DNA of 33,193 nt from Burkholderiales bacterium. Lineage in GTDB: Bacteria > Pseudomonadota > Gammaproteobacteria > Burkholderiales > Burkholderiaceae_C. Made by a program: the position numbers and the translations under genes. Location of the stretch: contig QBMB01000008.1 of the NCBI GenBank assembly GCA_003241965.1, forward strand, positions 7,351 through 40,543, read 5' to 3'. How positions within the stretch are numbered: the stretch's first letter is position 1; the number at the start of each line of letters is the position of its first letter. Of this stretch, positions 14,754-23,576 are shown piece after piece. Below the pieces are notes generated by a model. It saw only the letters and a program-made list of their open reading frames with translations, ran no database searches and was not told the DNA's origin.

Positions 14754-17700
14754 TCAAGCCACCGTCTTGAGCACCGCACGCAGCATCTCCAGCCGTGGTG
14801 GCTTGCTCAGCAGGTGGTCCACATGGGGCGGGCATTCACCCTCTTCCTGCATGCGCCGGCCCCAGCCGGTGAGCATCACCACCGCCGTACCGGGTGAGGC
14901 GGCCTTGATGGCAGCGGCCACCGATCTGCCATCGACCTCGGGCATGCCGAGATCGGTGATGACCACGTCGAACACCTGCGCTGCAAGCGCCGCTTTGAAG
15001 GCCGCAATGCCCTCGAGGCCACCGGCTGCGGTGGACACGTTGTGCCCTTCGCTGACCAGGGTGTCGCACAAGGAGCGCAGCAGCAGCGGATCGTCGTCCA
15101 CCAGCAGGATCTTCAGGGCCCGCGACAGGGCAGGCGGGTCGACCGCAACCACCTCGACCGGCGCGAGCTCAGCGTGTGCGGGGAACCCCAGGCGAATGGT
15201 TGTGCCCTCGCCGGGCGCGCTGTCGATGGTGATCTCACCGCCGTGGCGCTGCATGCTGCCGTAGACCATGGCCAGGCCCAGCCCGGAGCCGCGCTGGCCC
15301 TTGGTGGTGAAGAAAGGCTCCAGACAGCGCCGCTGCGTCTCTGCATCCATGCCGATGCCGGTGTCGCTCACCGCCAGCTGCAAACGCACGGCCCCATCGG
15401 GCAGCTCCACGCGACGGGTCCGCAAGGTCAGCGTACCGCCCTTGGGCATGGCGTCCACCGCGTTGAGAACGAGGTTGGTCAGCGCATCGCGAATCTCGCT
15501 TTCCATGACGAAGACGGGCGAGTGCAGGTCGGCGAGGTCGAGCGCGATGTCGATGGAGACACCCGCTTGCTGCGGCATGTCGCGCCAGCGCGCGCGGGTG
15601 AGGTCCAGCACCTGTTTGACGAGGTGGTTGAGATCGACCGCGCGGCGGCGCACGCCGGCGTCACTCGGCCGGTAAAAGTCGCGCATGCGCGCCACGGTTT
15701 CGGCCACGTCGTCGATGGCCAGCTGCACCGTCTGAAGCTGCGCACGCCCGCGTTCGCTCAGGGCGGATTCGTTGACCAGCAGCGATTCGGTGTAGAGCGC
15801 CACGGGCGAGATCGCGTTGTTGATGTCGTGCGCGATGCCGCTGGCCATCTGTCCGAGCACCCGCAGGCGCTCCTGCTGCAGCACCACCTGCTGCGCTTCG
15901 CTGAGCTCGTCGTAGGCCTGCTGCAGCGAGCGGTGCAGCCGCGCCTGGCTGGCGGCCAGCGCCACGTGTTCGGCGAGCTGTCGCATGAACTCGCATTCAC
16001 CACTGTCAAAGCCGTGGCTGCGCGCGCGCCCGGCCACCAACACGCCCAGCACCTCGCCTTGTGCCTGCAGCGGCGCAAACACCACAGAGCCCATGCCCGC
16101 GTGCGCCAGCTGCTGGAGCCAGGCATACGGCGAATCAGCCAGCACCGGTTCGTACAGCAGTTCACCGCCGGTGCAGCGCGACAGGCCACTGTCCTGCGCG
16201 CGCAGCACATCACCTTCGCGCAGCCCGACCTGCGCGCCACGCGATGCACCCAGCGTGCTCAGGTGAGCCACAGTGAAGGCCTGGGTGGACGGGTCGAACA
16301 ACAAGGCAGCCGCGAACACGGTCGAGAAGCGCGACTCGATGTTGTCGCAGACCACATGAAAGATGCGGTCCAGGTCGAGTCGTTCTTCGGTGGCGCGCGC
16401 GATGTGGTTGAGCAGCTCGGTGCGCGAGAGCTGCAGCTGCAGCCGGGCCTTGGCTTCGACCCGCTCGGTCACGTCCTGCACCGTGCCGCTGACCGAGACC
16501 ACCTCGCCGGCCTCGTTGCGCCGGGGTTCGTCCATGTTTTCCTCGAACCAGCGCAGCTCGCCGCTGGGCAGGAAGCAGCGGTAGGTCCAGCTGCGCGGGA
16601 TACCGTCCCGCAGGCATTCGTTCATCGCCTGGAGGTACTCGGCCTGGTCGTCCGGATGGACACGCTCCAGAGATTCTTCGATGCTCGGCGCTCCCGCGGC
16701 CGGGTCGAGGCCGGTCAAGGCAAACAGACTGGCCGACCACACAGCTGTGCGGTCCTGCGCCAGTCGTTCCCAGCTGCCCATGCGGGCCAGCGCCTGCGAG
16801 CGCGCCAGACTGGCCTGCGAAGCCTGCACGGCAGCCAGCGCCTGCGCGCGCTGCTGCTCCATGGCCACTTGGTCGGTGATGTCCATGGCCACCACCAGTT
16901 CGGCATCACGCCCGTTGTAGTTCAGGATCTGGGTGGTGATGTCCACTGCAATGGAGGTGCCGTCCTTTCGAAAATGCTGCCAGGTGCCCACGCGTTCGCG
17001 GCCATCGGGAGACACCAAGGGTGTGCGGCTGCGCAAGCGTTGCCTTTCACTCTCCGGGCGAATGTCGTCAATGGTCAGCGCGAGGAACTCCTCACGGCTG
17101 TAGCCGTACTGCTCCATGGCCGCGTTGTTCACCTCAAGAAACGCACGGGTGGCACGGTCGAACACCCACATCGGATGCGGATTGCCCAGGAACAGCAGCT
17201 GAAAGCCGCCGCGCAACCGGGCTTCCTTCTGCTCGTTCAGTTTGCGTTGGGTGATGTCGCGCTCGATCGCCACCCAATGGGTGTACCAGCCGGCGTCGTC
17301 AGCGACTGGAACGATGTTGAGTTCCAGCCAGAACTCGCTGCCGTCCTTGCGGTGGTTGATCATCTCCTCGCGCACTGGCTGCCAGCCCTGGAAGCTGCGG
17401 CGGATGCGGTCGAGCACATCGCGCTGGGTCGAGGGGCCTTGCAACATGCGCGGGGTCTGCCCGATCGCCTCGGCCGCGCTGAAACCGGTCAGACGCTCGA
17501 ACGCCTCGTTCACATACAGGATGCGCGGGCCAGGCGCGTCGAACGGCTCGGCTTCGGTGATCAGCACGATGTCGTTGACCCGGGAGATACAGGTCTCCAG
17601 CAGCTTGAGCCGGGCTTCGCGGACCTGACGCTCCTCGGCTTTTTTCAACTGGTCCAGAGCCACTGCAAGGCTCTCCCCGATCGCCACCAGCAGACGGCCC

Positions 17701-19577
17701 TCCTCTTCGAGAAAGTACATGGACTCATCGGCCATCAAGACCAGAGCGATGGGCGCCTGGTTGGCGGGCACCACCGGCACGGCGGCAACCGATTTGAAGC
17801 CCCGGTTCCCAGCCGTCGCTGCCCAGCTGCCCATGTTGGGGTCGTTGTCGATGTCGTTGGAGATCACGAGTTGCAAGGTGCGCAATGCGGTGGGCGCAGG
17901 CGAAAGATACGTGTCCACGTCCACCGCGGCCTGGTTGATCAGGTCGGTGTAGCCTTCGTCTGCGCCGGCGCTCACCAGCGCCTTCAAGGTTCGCCGTTGC
18001 GGGTCCACGCTGGCCACCCAGGCCATGCGCAACTCGCCCTGCTCCACCGCAATTTCGCACACACGCTGGAGCAGCGCTTCCCTGGTGTGCACCGAGACAA
18101 TGGCCGCATTGATCTGGCTCTGCACCAGGTACATGCGCCGCAGCCGGTGCTGCTCGGTGATGTCCTGCAGCGCACCCGCGTACACCACCGGCGTGCCGGT
18201 TTCGTCTCGCTCCACGAAACCAAAGCCGTCGACCCAGCGCACGCCCCCATCGGTTCGCACGATGCGGTACTGCAGCCGCAATGGTTTGCCTCCCTGGAAC
18301 AGCATGTCGCGGTGCGCGTTCACCAGGTCCTTGTCGCTCGGGTGGATCAGCGACTGGTAGAGCTCCACCGTGACCGGCCCCTTGGCGGGATCGAGTCCAA
18401 GCATGTCATAGATGATGTCCGAAGCGCTGTACAGGCGCGTCTTGAGATCGAGCTGGTAAAACCCCACCCGGGTGATCTGTTGCGCCTTGATCAGCTGGGC
18501 CTGGTTCTTGGTGAGGTTGGCCAGCATGGCGTCGAGCCCGGTTTCGAGCTCGGCAAACTCGCGGCCCGACCCTGCAGGCATTTCCTGCGGCAATGATTGC
18601 CCCAGCTCGGCGGCGCGCATGCGCGCCAGCAGGTGCGACACCGGCCGCGCGATCTGGCGCAGGCCCAGCTGCCATGCCAGAGCCAATCCCACCAGCGCGG
18701 CCAGCGCCATGGCAGCGAGCTGTTGTCTCAACTGCTGGGTCGCCGAGGCCAGCACATCACCTCTCGGCCCCCCGGCGATCACGAAGAGCCCGTCGCTCCC
18801 CACACCATCCAGTGCCACGATCTCATAGAGCCAATCGACCCCCTGGGCGTCGCGAAGGTCAAAGCGACCTTCGGTCCTGGACTGTATGGCTGTCACGAGT
18901 GCGCCACTCCCGATGGGACGGCCAATGTGGTCAAGTCCCGACTGGCTGGACACCAGCAGCGTGCCCTGTGCATCGGTGACATCCACCTGGATAGACCCCG
19001 GAAGAGACAACGCCTGCATCTTCTGCGCCGCTGGCTTCAAGTCAACTGTGGTGAAGGCAACACCCACCAACTGGTTGCCGTAGTCGTACACCGGCATGCC
19101 GAAACCCAGCTGCTGTTTGCCCGTGATGCGGCCCACCAGGTATTCGCCCAGGCTGAACTTCTGATCGCGCACCGCGTTGCGAAAGTAAGCCCGGTCGGCC
19201 ACGTTGATGCTTTGTTGACCCGGATTGGCCACGCACTGGATGTCACCTTGCAGGTTGACCACTCCAATGTTGCCGTAGCCCGGCGTGGCCGCCGAGACAT
19301 TGCGCAAGAACTCGGTGCAAAGATCGCGCAGATCGTTGCGGCGCACCGAGGGCCCGGCGGCCACCGTGGCCAGAATCTGCCGCACCCCCTCAACAAGTTG
19401 CGCTTGGTTGGCAGCTGCCAGCGTGGCCACCGCCTTGATTTGCTGGCGGCCACGTTCGACCGCTTCATCGCTGGTTTTTTGGTGGCTGAGCACCAGCATG
19501 ACCAGGCCCGGCAGGATGGCGACCAGCACCAGCAAGAGCAGCAAGCTGCGGATTCCCGTCTTGTGACGCAAGGCCAT
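14754..19577 (-). CDS. Large hybrid sensor kinase: dCache, HAMP, 4 PAS, 2 GAF, HisKA, HATPase, REC
   Basis: A 1607-residue membrane sensor. A transmembrane segment at about 9-31, a periplasmic dCache_1 domain (about 35-275, with DRAYFRNAVRDQKFSLGEYLVGR and GFGMPVYDYGNQLVGVAF) and a second transmembrane segment (about 285-305) lead to HAMP (306-355). Then come PAS (about 370-475), GAF (490-645), PAS (660-775), PAS (790-900), PAS (920-1040) and GAF (1050-1205). The HisKA has His1250 in GIAHDINNAISP; the HATPase has NLVLNAVDAMP, DTGIGMD and GSGLGLAM. The REC has DDDP, phosphoacceptor Asp1542 in ITDLGMPEVDG and Lys1592. The GTCTTG-coding start region MALRHKTGIRSLLLLLV is preceded by AGGGG. It is divergent from a REC-HisKA kinase 126 bases away, its likely partner (inference). 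The dCache ligand is unknown; in this family they are often amino or organic acids. Confidence 0.92.
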   Translation of the reverse strand: MALRHKTGIRSLLLLLVLVAILPGLVMLVLSHQKTSDEAVERGRQQIKAVATLAAANQAQLVEGVRQILATVAAGPSVRRNDLRDLCTEFLRNVSAATPGYGNIGVVNLQGDIQCVANPGQQSINVADRAYFRNAVRDQKFSLGEYLVGRITGKQQLGFGMPVYDYGNQLVGVAFTTVDLKPAAQKMQALSLPGSIQVDVTDAQGTLLVSSQSGLDHIGRPIGSGALVTAIQSRTEGRFDLRDAQGVDWLYEIVALDGVGSDGLFVIAGGPRGDVLASATQQLRQQLAAMALAALVGLALAWQLGLRQIARPVSHLLARMRAAELGQSLPQEMPAGSGREFAELETGLDAMLANLTKNQAQLIKAQQITRVGFYQLDLKTRLYSASDIIYDMLGLDPAKGPVTVELYQSLIHPSDKDLVNAHRDMLFQGGKPLRLQYRIVRTDGGVRWVDGFGFVERDETGTPVVYAGALQDITEQHRLRRMYLVQSQINAAIVSVHTREALLQRVCEIAVEQGELRMAWVASVDPQRRTLKALVSAGADEGYTDLINQAAVDVDTYLSPAPTALRTLQLVISNDIDNDPNMGSWAATAGNRGFKSVAAVPVVPANQAPIALVLMADESMYFLEEEGRLLVAIGESLAVALDQLKKAEERQVREARLKLLETCISRVNDIVLITEAEPFDAPGPRILYVNEAFERLTGFSAAEAIGQTPRMLQGPSTQRDVLDRIRRSFQGWQPVREEMINHRKDGSEFWLELNIVPVADDAGWYTHWVAIERDITQRKLNEQKEARLRGGFQLLFLGNPHPMWVFDRATRAFLEVNNAAMEQYGYSREEFLALTIDDIRPESERQRLRSRTPLVSPDGRERVGTWQHFRKDGTSIAVDITTQILNYNGRDAELVVAMDITDQVAMEQQRAQALAAVQASQASLARSQALARMGSWERLAQDRTAVWSASLFALTGLDPAAGAPSIEESLERVHPDDQAEYLQAMNECLRDGIPRSWTYRCFLPSGELRWFEENMDEPRRNEAGEVVSVSGTVQDVTERVEAKARLQLQLSRTELLNHIARATEERLDLDRIFHVVCDNIESRFSTVFAAALLFDPSTQAFTVAHLSTLGASRGAQVGLREGDVLRAQDSGLSRCTGGELLYEPVLADSPYAWLQQLAHAGMGSVVFAPLQAQGEVLGVLVAGRARSHGFDSGECEFMRQLAEHVALAASQARLHRSLQQAYDELSEAQQVVLQQERLRVLGQMASGIAHDINNAISPVALYTESLLVNESALSERGRAQLQTVQLAIDDVAETVARMRDFYRPSDAGVRRRAVDLNHLVKQVLDLTRARWRDMPQQAGVSIDIALDLADLHSPVFVMESEIRDALTNLVLNAVDAMPKGGTLTLRTRRVELPDGAVRLQLAVSDTGIGMDAETQRRCLEPFFTTKGQRGSGLGLAMVYGSMQRHGGEITIDSAPGEGTTIRLGFPAHAELAPVEVVAVDPPALSRALKILLVDDDPLLLRSLCDTLVSEGHNVSTAAGGLEGIAAFKAALAAQVFDVVITDLGMPEVDGRSVAAAIKAASPGTAVVMLTGWGRRMQEEGECPPHVDHLLSKPPRLEMLRAVLKTVA

Positions 19578-19703
19578 GCCCCTGTGGGTTGAAACACAAA
19601 TAAATCAACGAAAACCGCTTGTTCACATGCTCGCACAAACGCGGTAGGTGGTAGGGTACAAGGCAACCTCAAGTTGTGAATAAAGTCCATATGTGGCAAG
19701 GAC

Positions 19704-20864
19704 ATGCAGCAACTCACCATGACCCACCGCAGTTCAGCTCAACATCGCCCACGCCCACGCCTGCTGGTGGTGGACGACGAGGCACTTCAGCAACGGGCCC
19801 TGTGCGAAATCCTGGTTGACCAGGGCTATGACGTGGTGGGCTGCACCGATCCGCTGGTGGCCCTGGACAAACTCGACCAGTCCACCTTTGAACTGCTGCT
19901 CACCGACCTGCAGATGCCGGGCATGGACGGCATTGAGCTCACCCGCCGGGCCCAGGCGGTGGCGCCCGACATGGTGATCGTGCTCATGACGGCCCATGGC
20001 AGCATTGGAAGCGTCATCGACGCCATGAAGAACGGCGCCATCGACTACGTTCAGAAACCCTTTCGCATCAGTGGCATCGTGCCCGTTGTCGAGAGAGCGC
20101 TCGAAGTTCAGCGCCTGCGGGTGAACAACCGCCGGCTCGAAACCGAGGTATCGCAACAGGTCAAGGAGCTGGTCGCGGTCAACCAGGAGCTGGACGCGTT
20201 TGCCGCCCGCCTCGCGCACGACCTGCGCGGGCCGCTGGTGAACATGCGCAGCATCCTGGCCACGACACTTAAAGACTCGAGCACCCTGCTCGATCCGCAG
20301 CAGGCCGAGTTGTTGCGACTGGGCGTGCAGTCGGGCGATCTGGCGCTGCGCATGGTGCGCGACCTGCTGGACTTTGCGCGGTTGGGCAACCAGCCACTCA
20401 CCATGGTGCCGCTGCAGCTTGACGAGGTGCTGCAGGCGGCCTTGATCACGGTTGAGCCACTGAGCGAGGGGCGCAACATCGAGTGGTCCATTGGTGCGCT
20501 ACCGGCCCGGCAAGGCCATGCGGGCCTGTTGCAGCAGGCGTTTTCCAACTTGCTCGGCAACGCCATCAAGTACACCTCGGCGCGGCAGCGGGCCCACATC
20601 AGCGTGGCGGCCCAGTTGCGGCCCAACGGCGGCCATGAGATCGTGTTTGCTGACAACGGCGCGGGCTTCGACCCCAAATACGCCGACCAGCTCTTCAAGC
20701 CGTTTCGCAGACTTCACACAGCCGACGAGTTCGTTGGCGAGGGCATGGGACTGGCCAATGTCCGGCGCATCGTGGAGCGCCATGGAGGCACGGTGACGGC
20801 GCGGGGGCGTCTCGGGGAGGGCGCCAGCTTCACGATTGTTTTTCCACCGCAGCCTGAGGCTTGA
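19704..20864 (+). CDS. REC-HisKA-HATPase histidine kinase (second copy of this architecture)
   Basis: A 386-residue soluble protein. The REC domain has DDE at 24-26, phosphoacceptor Asp68 in LLTDLQMPGMDG, TAHGS at 96-100 and Lys118 in VQKPF, resembling NtrC-type receivers. A helical linker (about 128-165) precedes HisKA with His172 in AHDLRGPLVN. The HATPase has NLLGNAIKY and DNGAGFD; the G2 box reads GEGMGLANV rather than GTGLGL. There is no DNA-binding domain. The ATG at 19704 has AAGGA only one base away, while the in-frame ATG at 19719 lies 16 bases from it, so the exact start is uncertain. It is divergent from the large Cache kinase, and its 3' end overlaps the convergent MFS gene by 35 bases. 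The architecture matches the kinase at 9114-10319. Confidence 0.9.
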   Translation: MQQLTMTHRSSAQHRPRPRLLVVDDEALQQRALCEILVDQGYDVVGCTDPLVALDKLDQSTFELLLTDLQMPGMDGIELTRRAQAVAPDMVIVLMTAHGSIGSVIDAMKNGAIDYVQKPFRISGIVPVVERALEVQRLRVNNRRLETEVSQQVKELVAVNQELDAFAARLAHDLRGPLVNMRSILATTLKDSSTLLDPQQAELLRLGVQSGDLALRMVRDLLDFARLGNQPLTMVPLQLDEVLQAALITVEPLSEGRNIEWSIGALPARQGHAGLLQQAFSNLLGNAIKYTSARQRAHISVAAQLRPNGGHEIVFADNGAGFDPKYADQLFKPFRRLHTADEFVGEGMGLANVRRIVERHGGTVTARGRLGEGASFTIVFPPQPEA

Positions 20865-22059
20865 CCGCGAGTGGTGTCCGAGCGAGTCCGAAAAGCGCAA
20901 CGAGACAGAAAGCCGCACTGGTCCAAAAGGTGAAAGACGGACCCCAGCGGTCCCACACCAGGCCCGCTGTCACGCTGGCCAACAACATCGCCACGCCACT
21001 GACCAGGTTGAAAAAGCCGAACGCTGTACCGCGCAAGTCCGGTGGCGCCACGTCGGCCACCATGGTGGCCAACAAGCCCTGCGTCATGCCCATGTGGATA
21101 CCCCAGAGCGCCACCCCGACCAACACCACAGCCCAGTGGTGGCTGCTGCCCAACACGAGGTTTGCGGCGATCAGCACCACCAGCCCCCAGCCCAACAGAA
21201 GGCGGTGGCTCACCCGGTCAGACAGCCAGCCGAAAGGGTAAGCGGACAAGGCATAGACGGCATTCATGGCCACCATCACCAGCGGGACCAGCGCCAGCGC
21301 AACGCCACTGCGCTCGGCGTTGAGCACCAGAAAGGCTTCGCTGAAACGGGCCAGTGTGAACACCGCGCCCACCCCCACCACCCACCAGTAGGCCGGGCCC
21401 AGTCGGCGGAGATTCTCCCGCTGGATGGGATTGACCCGTGGGGCCCCCGGCGGGCGCGGCGGTTCCTTCAAGCCCACGATGAGCAACAGCACGGCGAGTG
21501 TCGCGGGCACCACAGCCACCCAGAACACCGCCCTGAAATCGTTGGCCCACAGCAGCATGAGCGCCACCGCCAGCAGTGGGCCGGTGAAGGCGCCCACGGT
21601 GTCCAGCGATTGCCGCAGCCCGAAGGCCGCGCCGCGGATGCCGGGTGGCGCCAGGTCGGCCACCAGCGCATCGCGCGGCGCGCCCCGAATGCCCTTGCCT
21701 ACGCGGTCGACCAACCGGGCGGTGAGCACGAGACCCATCGACGGTGCCAGAGCGAACAGCGGCTTGCTCAGTGCCCCCAGGCCGTAACCTGCCACCGCGA
21801 GCCACTTGCGCCGGCCCAGGTAGTCGCTGAGCACACCGGAAAACACCTTGGTGATCAGCGCCACCGATTCGGCCAGCCCCTCCACCAGCCCCACCATGAA
21901 CACGCTGCTGCCCAGCACGCCGACCATGAAAAGGGGCAGCAGGCTGTGGATCATTTCGGAAGACACATCCATCAGCAGGCTCACGAAGCCGAGCACCCAT
22001 ATGCCGGCGGGCAGCTGGCGCAATCCGCCTGGAGTGGGCTCAGGAGTTGTCAAGGACAT
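20830..22059 (-). CDS. MFS transporter (12-TM, DHA-like)
   Basis: A 409-residue major facilitator. The N-terminus GIWVLGFVSLLMDVSSEMIHSLLPLFM is the first helix region of a family recognisable by the motif DRVGKGIRGAPRDALVAD. A typical MFS motif A occurs between helices 2 and 3 (GVLSDYLGRRKW), repeated in weaker form in the second half (YPFGWLSDRVSHR). About 12 hydrophobic segments are visible. The start at 22059 is supported by GGAG 7 bases upstream and by the position of the first helix; the frame is open to 22215 but that extension is Arg/His-rich and unlike protein. The substrate is not deducible; drug or metabolite efflux is usual for relatives. It is divergent, 65 bases from a cyclodeaminase-family gene, and may export a related compound (inference). 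Confidence 0.88.
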   Translation of the reverse strand: MSLTTPEPTPGGLRQLPAGIWVLGFVSLLMDVSSEMIHSLLPLFMVGVLGSSVFMVGLVEGLAESVALITKVFSGVLSDYLGRRKWLAVAGYGLGALSKPLFALAPSMGLVLTARLVDRVGKGIRGAPRDALVADLAPPGIRGAAFGLRQSLDTVGAFTGPLLAVALMLLWANDFRAVFWVAVVPATLAVLLLIVGLKEPPRPPGAPRVNPIQRENLRRLGPAYWWVVGVGAVFTLARFSEAFLVLNAERSGVALALVPLVMVAMNAVYALSAYPFGWLSDRVSHRLLLGWGLVVLIAANLVLGSSHHWAVVLVGVALWGIHMGMTQGLLATMVADVAPPDLRGTAFGFFNLVSGVAMLLASVTAGLVWDRWGPSFTFWTSAAFCLVALFGLARTPLAVKPQAAVEKQS

Positions 22060-22124
22060 GCATGGACTCCAAAACCGGCCAGGGCGACCTTCCACCATGG
22101 TGCCCGAAAGCCGATGATGTCGAC

Positions 22125-23033
22125 ATGAAAATGCTGCTCTCCCCCGAACAAACCGCCGCAGCATTGCCCTATGGCGCGCTGGCCGATGAGATCGAAGGCC
22201 TTTTGCGGGACACAACGGTGGTGGTGCCGCCGCGCATCGTGCAGCCGTTGGCCCATGGTGGCAGCCTGTTCGTGATGCCGGCCACCGATGCGCGCCTGGC
22301 CATCACCAAACTCATCACCTTCATCCCAGACAACGCCACGCGCGGCCTGAGCGCGATCCAGGGTGACATCGTGGTGTTCGACGCGCGCACCGGAGAGCGC
22401 ATCGCCATCCTGGATGGCCCCACCGTGACGGCGCGGCGCACGGCGGCGGTGTCGCTGCTGGCGGCGCGCCTGCTCGCGCCGCGCACCGACGGGCCGTTGC
22501 TGATCGTGGGCGCAGGCGTGCAGGGACGTTCGCACCTGGAGGCGTTTCACGAAGGCCTGGGCGTGCAGGAGGTGTGGGTGGCTTCGCGCAGCGCAGCGAG
22601 TGCCGACGCCCTGGTGCAGCACGCGCGCGGCCTGGGCCTGCGCGCGCAGCGTGTGGTGGATGCCGACGCCGCGCTGGCCCATTGCCCGCTGGTGGTGAGC
22701 TGCACCTCGGCACAAGAGGTGGCCCTGCGTGCACGGCCGCGCGCCGATGCCTTTGTGGCCGCGGTGGGCGCGTTCACGCCGCGCATGGTGGAGTGGGCAC
22801 CCGAGGTCTGCCGGTGGCTGGCCGCCGAGGGCCTCCTGGTGGTGGACACGCGCGATGCCGATCACGAAGCCGGCGATCTGCTGCAGGCCGGCATCGACGT
22901 GCACGCGCTGACCACGCTGGGCGATGTGGTGCGACATCCGCCAGCGCAACGGCCCGGTGGGCCGGTGTTCTTCAAGAGCTGTGGCTGGGCCGGCTGGGAC
23001 CTGGCCGCCGCGCGCTGCGCGTTGCAACGCTGA
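22125..23033 (+). CDS. Ornithine cyclodeaminase/mu-crystallin family protein, delta1-pyrroline-2-carboxylate reductase type
   Basis: A 302-residue member of the OCD/mu-crystallin superfamily. It shows the substrate-binding lysine segment ITKLITFIPDN, GLSAIQGDIVVFDARTGERIAILDG, the TARRTAAVSLLAAR arginine region and the dinucleotide loop LIVGAGVQGRSHLEAF, with VVSCTSA later. Length and motifs fit the LhpI-type ketimine reductases that convert delta1-pyrroline-2-carboxylate or delta1-piperideine-2-carboxylate to L-proline or L-pipecolate with NAD(P)H. Alanine dehydrogenase or true cyclodeaminase activity is less likely. The ATG at 22125 is chosen (Met27 of the open frame; a further ATG is two codons on). 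Upstream codons overlap the MFS start region. It converges with an Lrp/AsnC gene 18 bases away. Confidence 0.85.
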   Translation: MKMLLSPEQTAAALPYGALADEIEGLLRDTTVVVPPRIVQPLAHGGSLFVMPATDARLAITKLITFIPDNATRGLSAIQGDIVVFDARTGERIAILDGPTVTARRTAAVSLLAARLLAPRTDGPLLIVGAGVQGRSHLEAFHEGLGVQEVWVASRSAASADALVQHARGLGLRAQRVVDADAALAHCPLVVSCTSAQEVALRARPRADAFVAAVGAFTPRMVEWAPEVCRWLAAEGLLVVDTRDADHEAGDLLQAGIDVHALTTLGDVVRHPPAQRPGGPVFFKSCGWAGWDLAAARCALQR

Positions 23034-23051
23034 GTCTTCAACCGCAGGATT

Positions 23052-23471
23052 TCAGCGGTACGTGGCCAGGTGGATGCTGGTCTCGGTGCTCTGGATGCCT
23101 TTGACCAGCCGGATGCGCTCCAGCACCTGCGAGAGCTCGGTCATCGAGCCGGCGCTGAGCTCGGCCAGCAGGTCCCAGCGGCCGTTGGTGTCGTGCAGCG
23201 CGGCCACGCCGGGCTCACCCAGCAGGCTGGCGATCACCGCGCGGGTCTGGTTGCCATCCACCAGCACCGCCATCCAGGCGCGGATGCGCTCGGGCTCGGC
23301 TTCGGGCCGCAGGCGAACCGTGTAGCCCACGATCAGCTGCTGGTCTTCCAGCTTGCGGATGCGGTTGGTCACCGTGCCGCGCGACACCTTCAGGCGGTGC
23401 GCCAGCTCGGCCACGGTGGCGCGCGCGTTCTGGCGCAGCTGGGCAATGAGTGCTTGATCAATATCGTCCAT
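23052..23471 (-). CDS. Lrp/AsnC family transcriptional regulator
   Basis: A 139-residue feast/famine regulator. The N-terminal winged helix-turn-helix (about 1-50) reads MDDIDQALIAQLRQNARATVAELAHRL, followed by the recognition region KVSRGTVTNRIRKLEDQQLIVGYTV. The C-terminal RAM/AsnC ligand-binding domain (about 60-139) includes VAALHDTNGRWDLLAEL and ends in ETSIHLATYR. The start at 23471 matches the family N-terminus. An in-frame ATG three codons upstream (23480) is possible, and the open frame extends further only as anti-sense noise. It is divergent from the ornithine cyclodeaminase gene, with a 100-base AT-richer interval, so local regulation of that gene in response to an amino acid such as ornithine, arginine or proline is the natural inference. 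Confidence 0.92.
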   Translation of the reverse strand: MDDIDQALIAQLRQNARATVAELAHRLKVSRGTVTNRIRKLEDQQLIVGYTVRLRPEAEPERIRAWMAVLVDGNQTRAVIASLLGEPGVAALHDTNGRWDLLAELSAGSMTELSQVLERIRLVKGIQSTETSIHLATYR

Positions 23472-23576
23472 GGTGAGCATTCTGGCACTCAAGGCTGCTG
23501 TTTTGCTGCATCTTCTTTGTTTATGACAAGTTTTTGCCGATTCACATTGCCACGCCACTGCGGGACACTGCTCTTC

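Noticed and set aside
15042..18596. A 1184-codon open frame on the + strand inside the large Cache kinase
   Set aside because: It is antisense to a protein with a complete, ordered set of recognised domains; its translation is His/Arg/Gln-rich low-complexity sequence without any recognisable motif, as expected for a high-GC shadow frame.
19578..19703. Possible promoters between the Cache kinase and the REC-HisKA kinase
   Set aside because: The 126-base divergent interval is AT-richer and must hold promoters, but no -35/-10 pair with acceptable spacing stood out on either strand.
20836..22128. A 430-codon + strand frame opposite the MFS gene
   Set aside because: His/Gln/Pro-rich shadow of the transporter; the MFS protein shows motif A and the DRVGKGIRGAPRD signature.
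23070..23576. Upstream extension of ornithine cyclodeaminase across the Lrp/AsnC gene
   Set aside because: That part is antisense to the AsnC gene and adds about 170 residues absent from the enzyme family.
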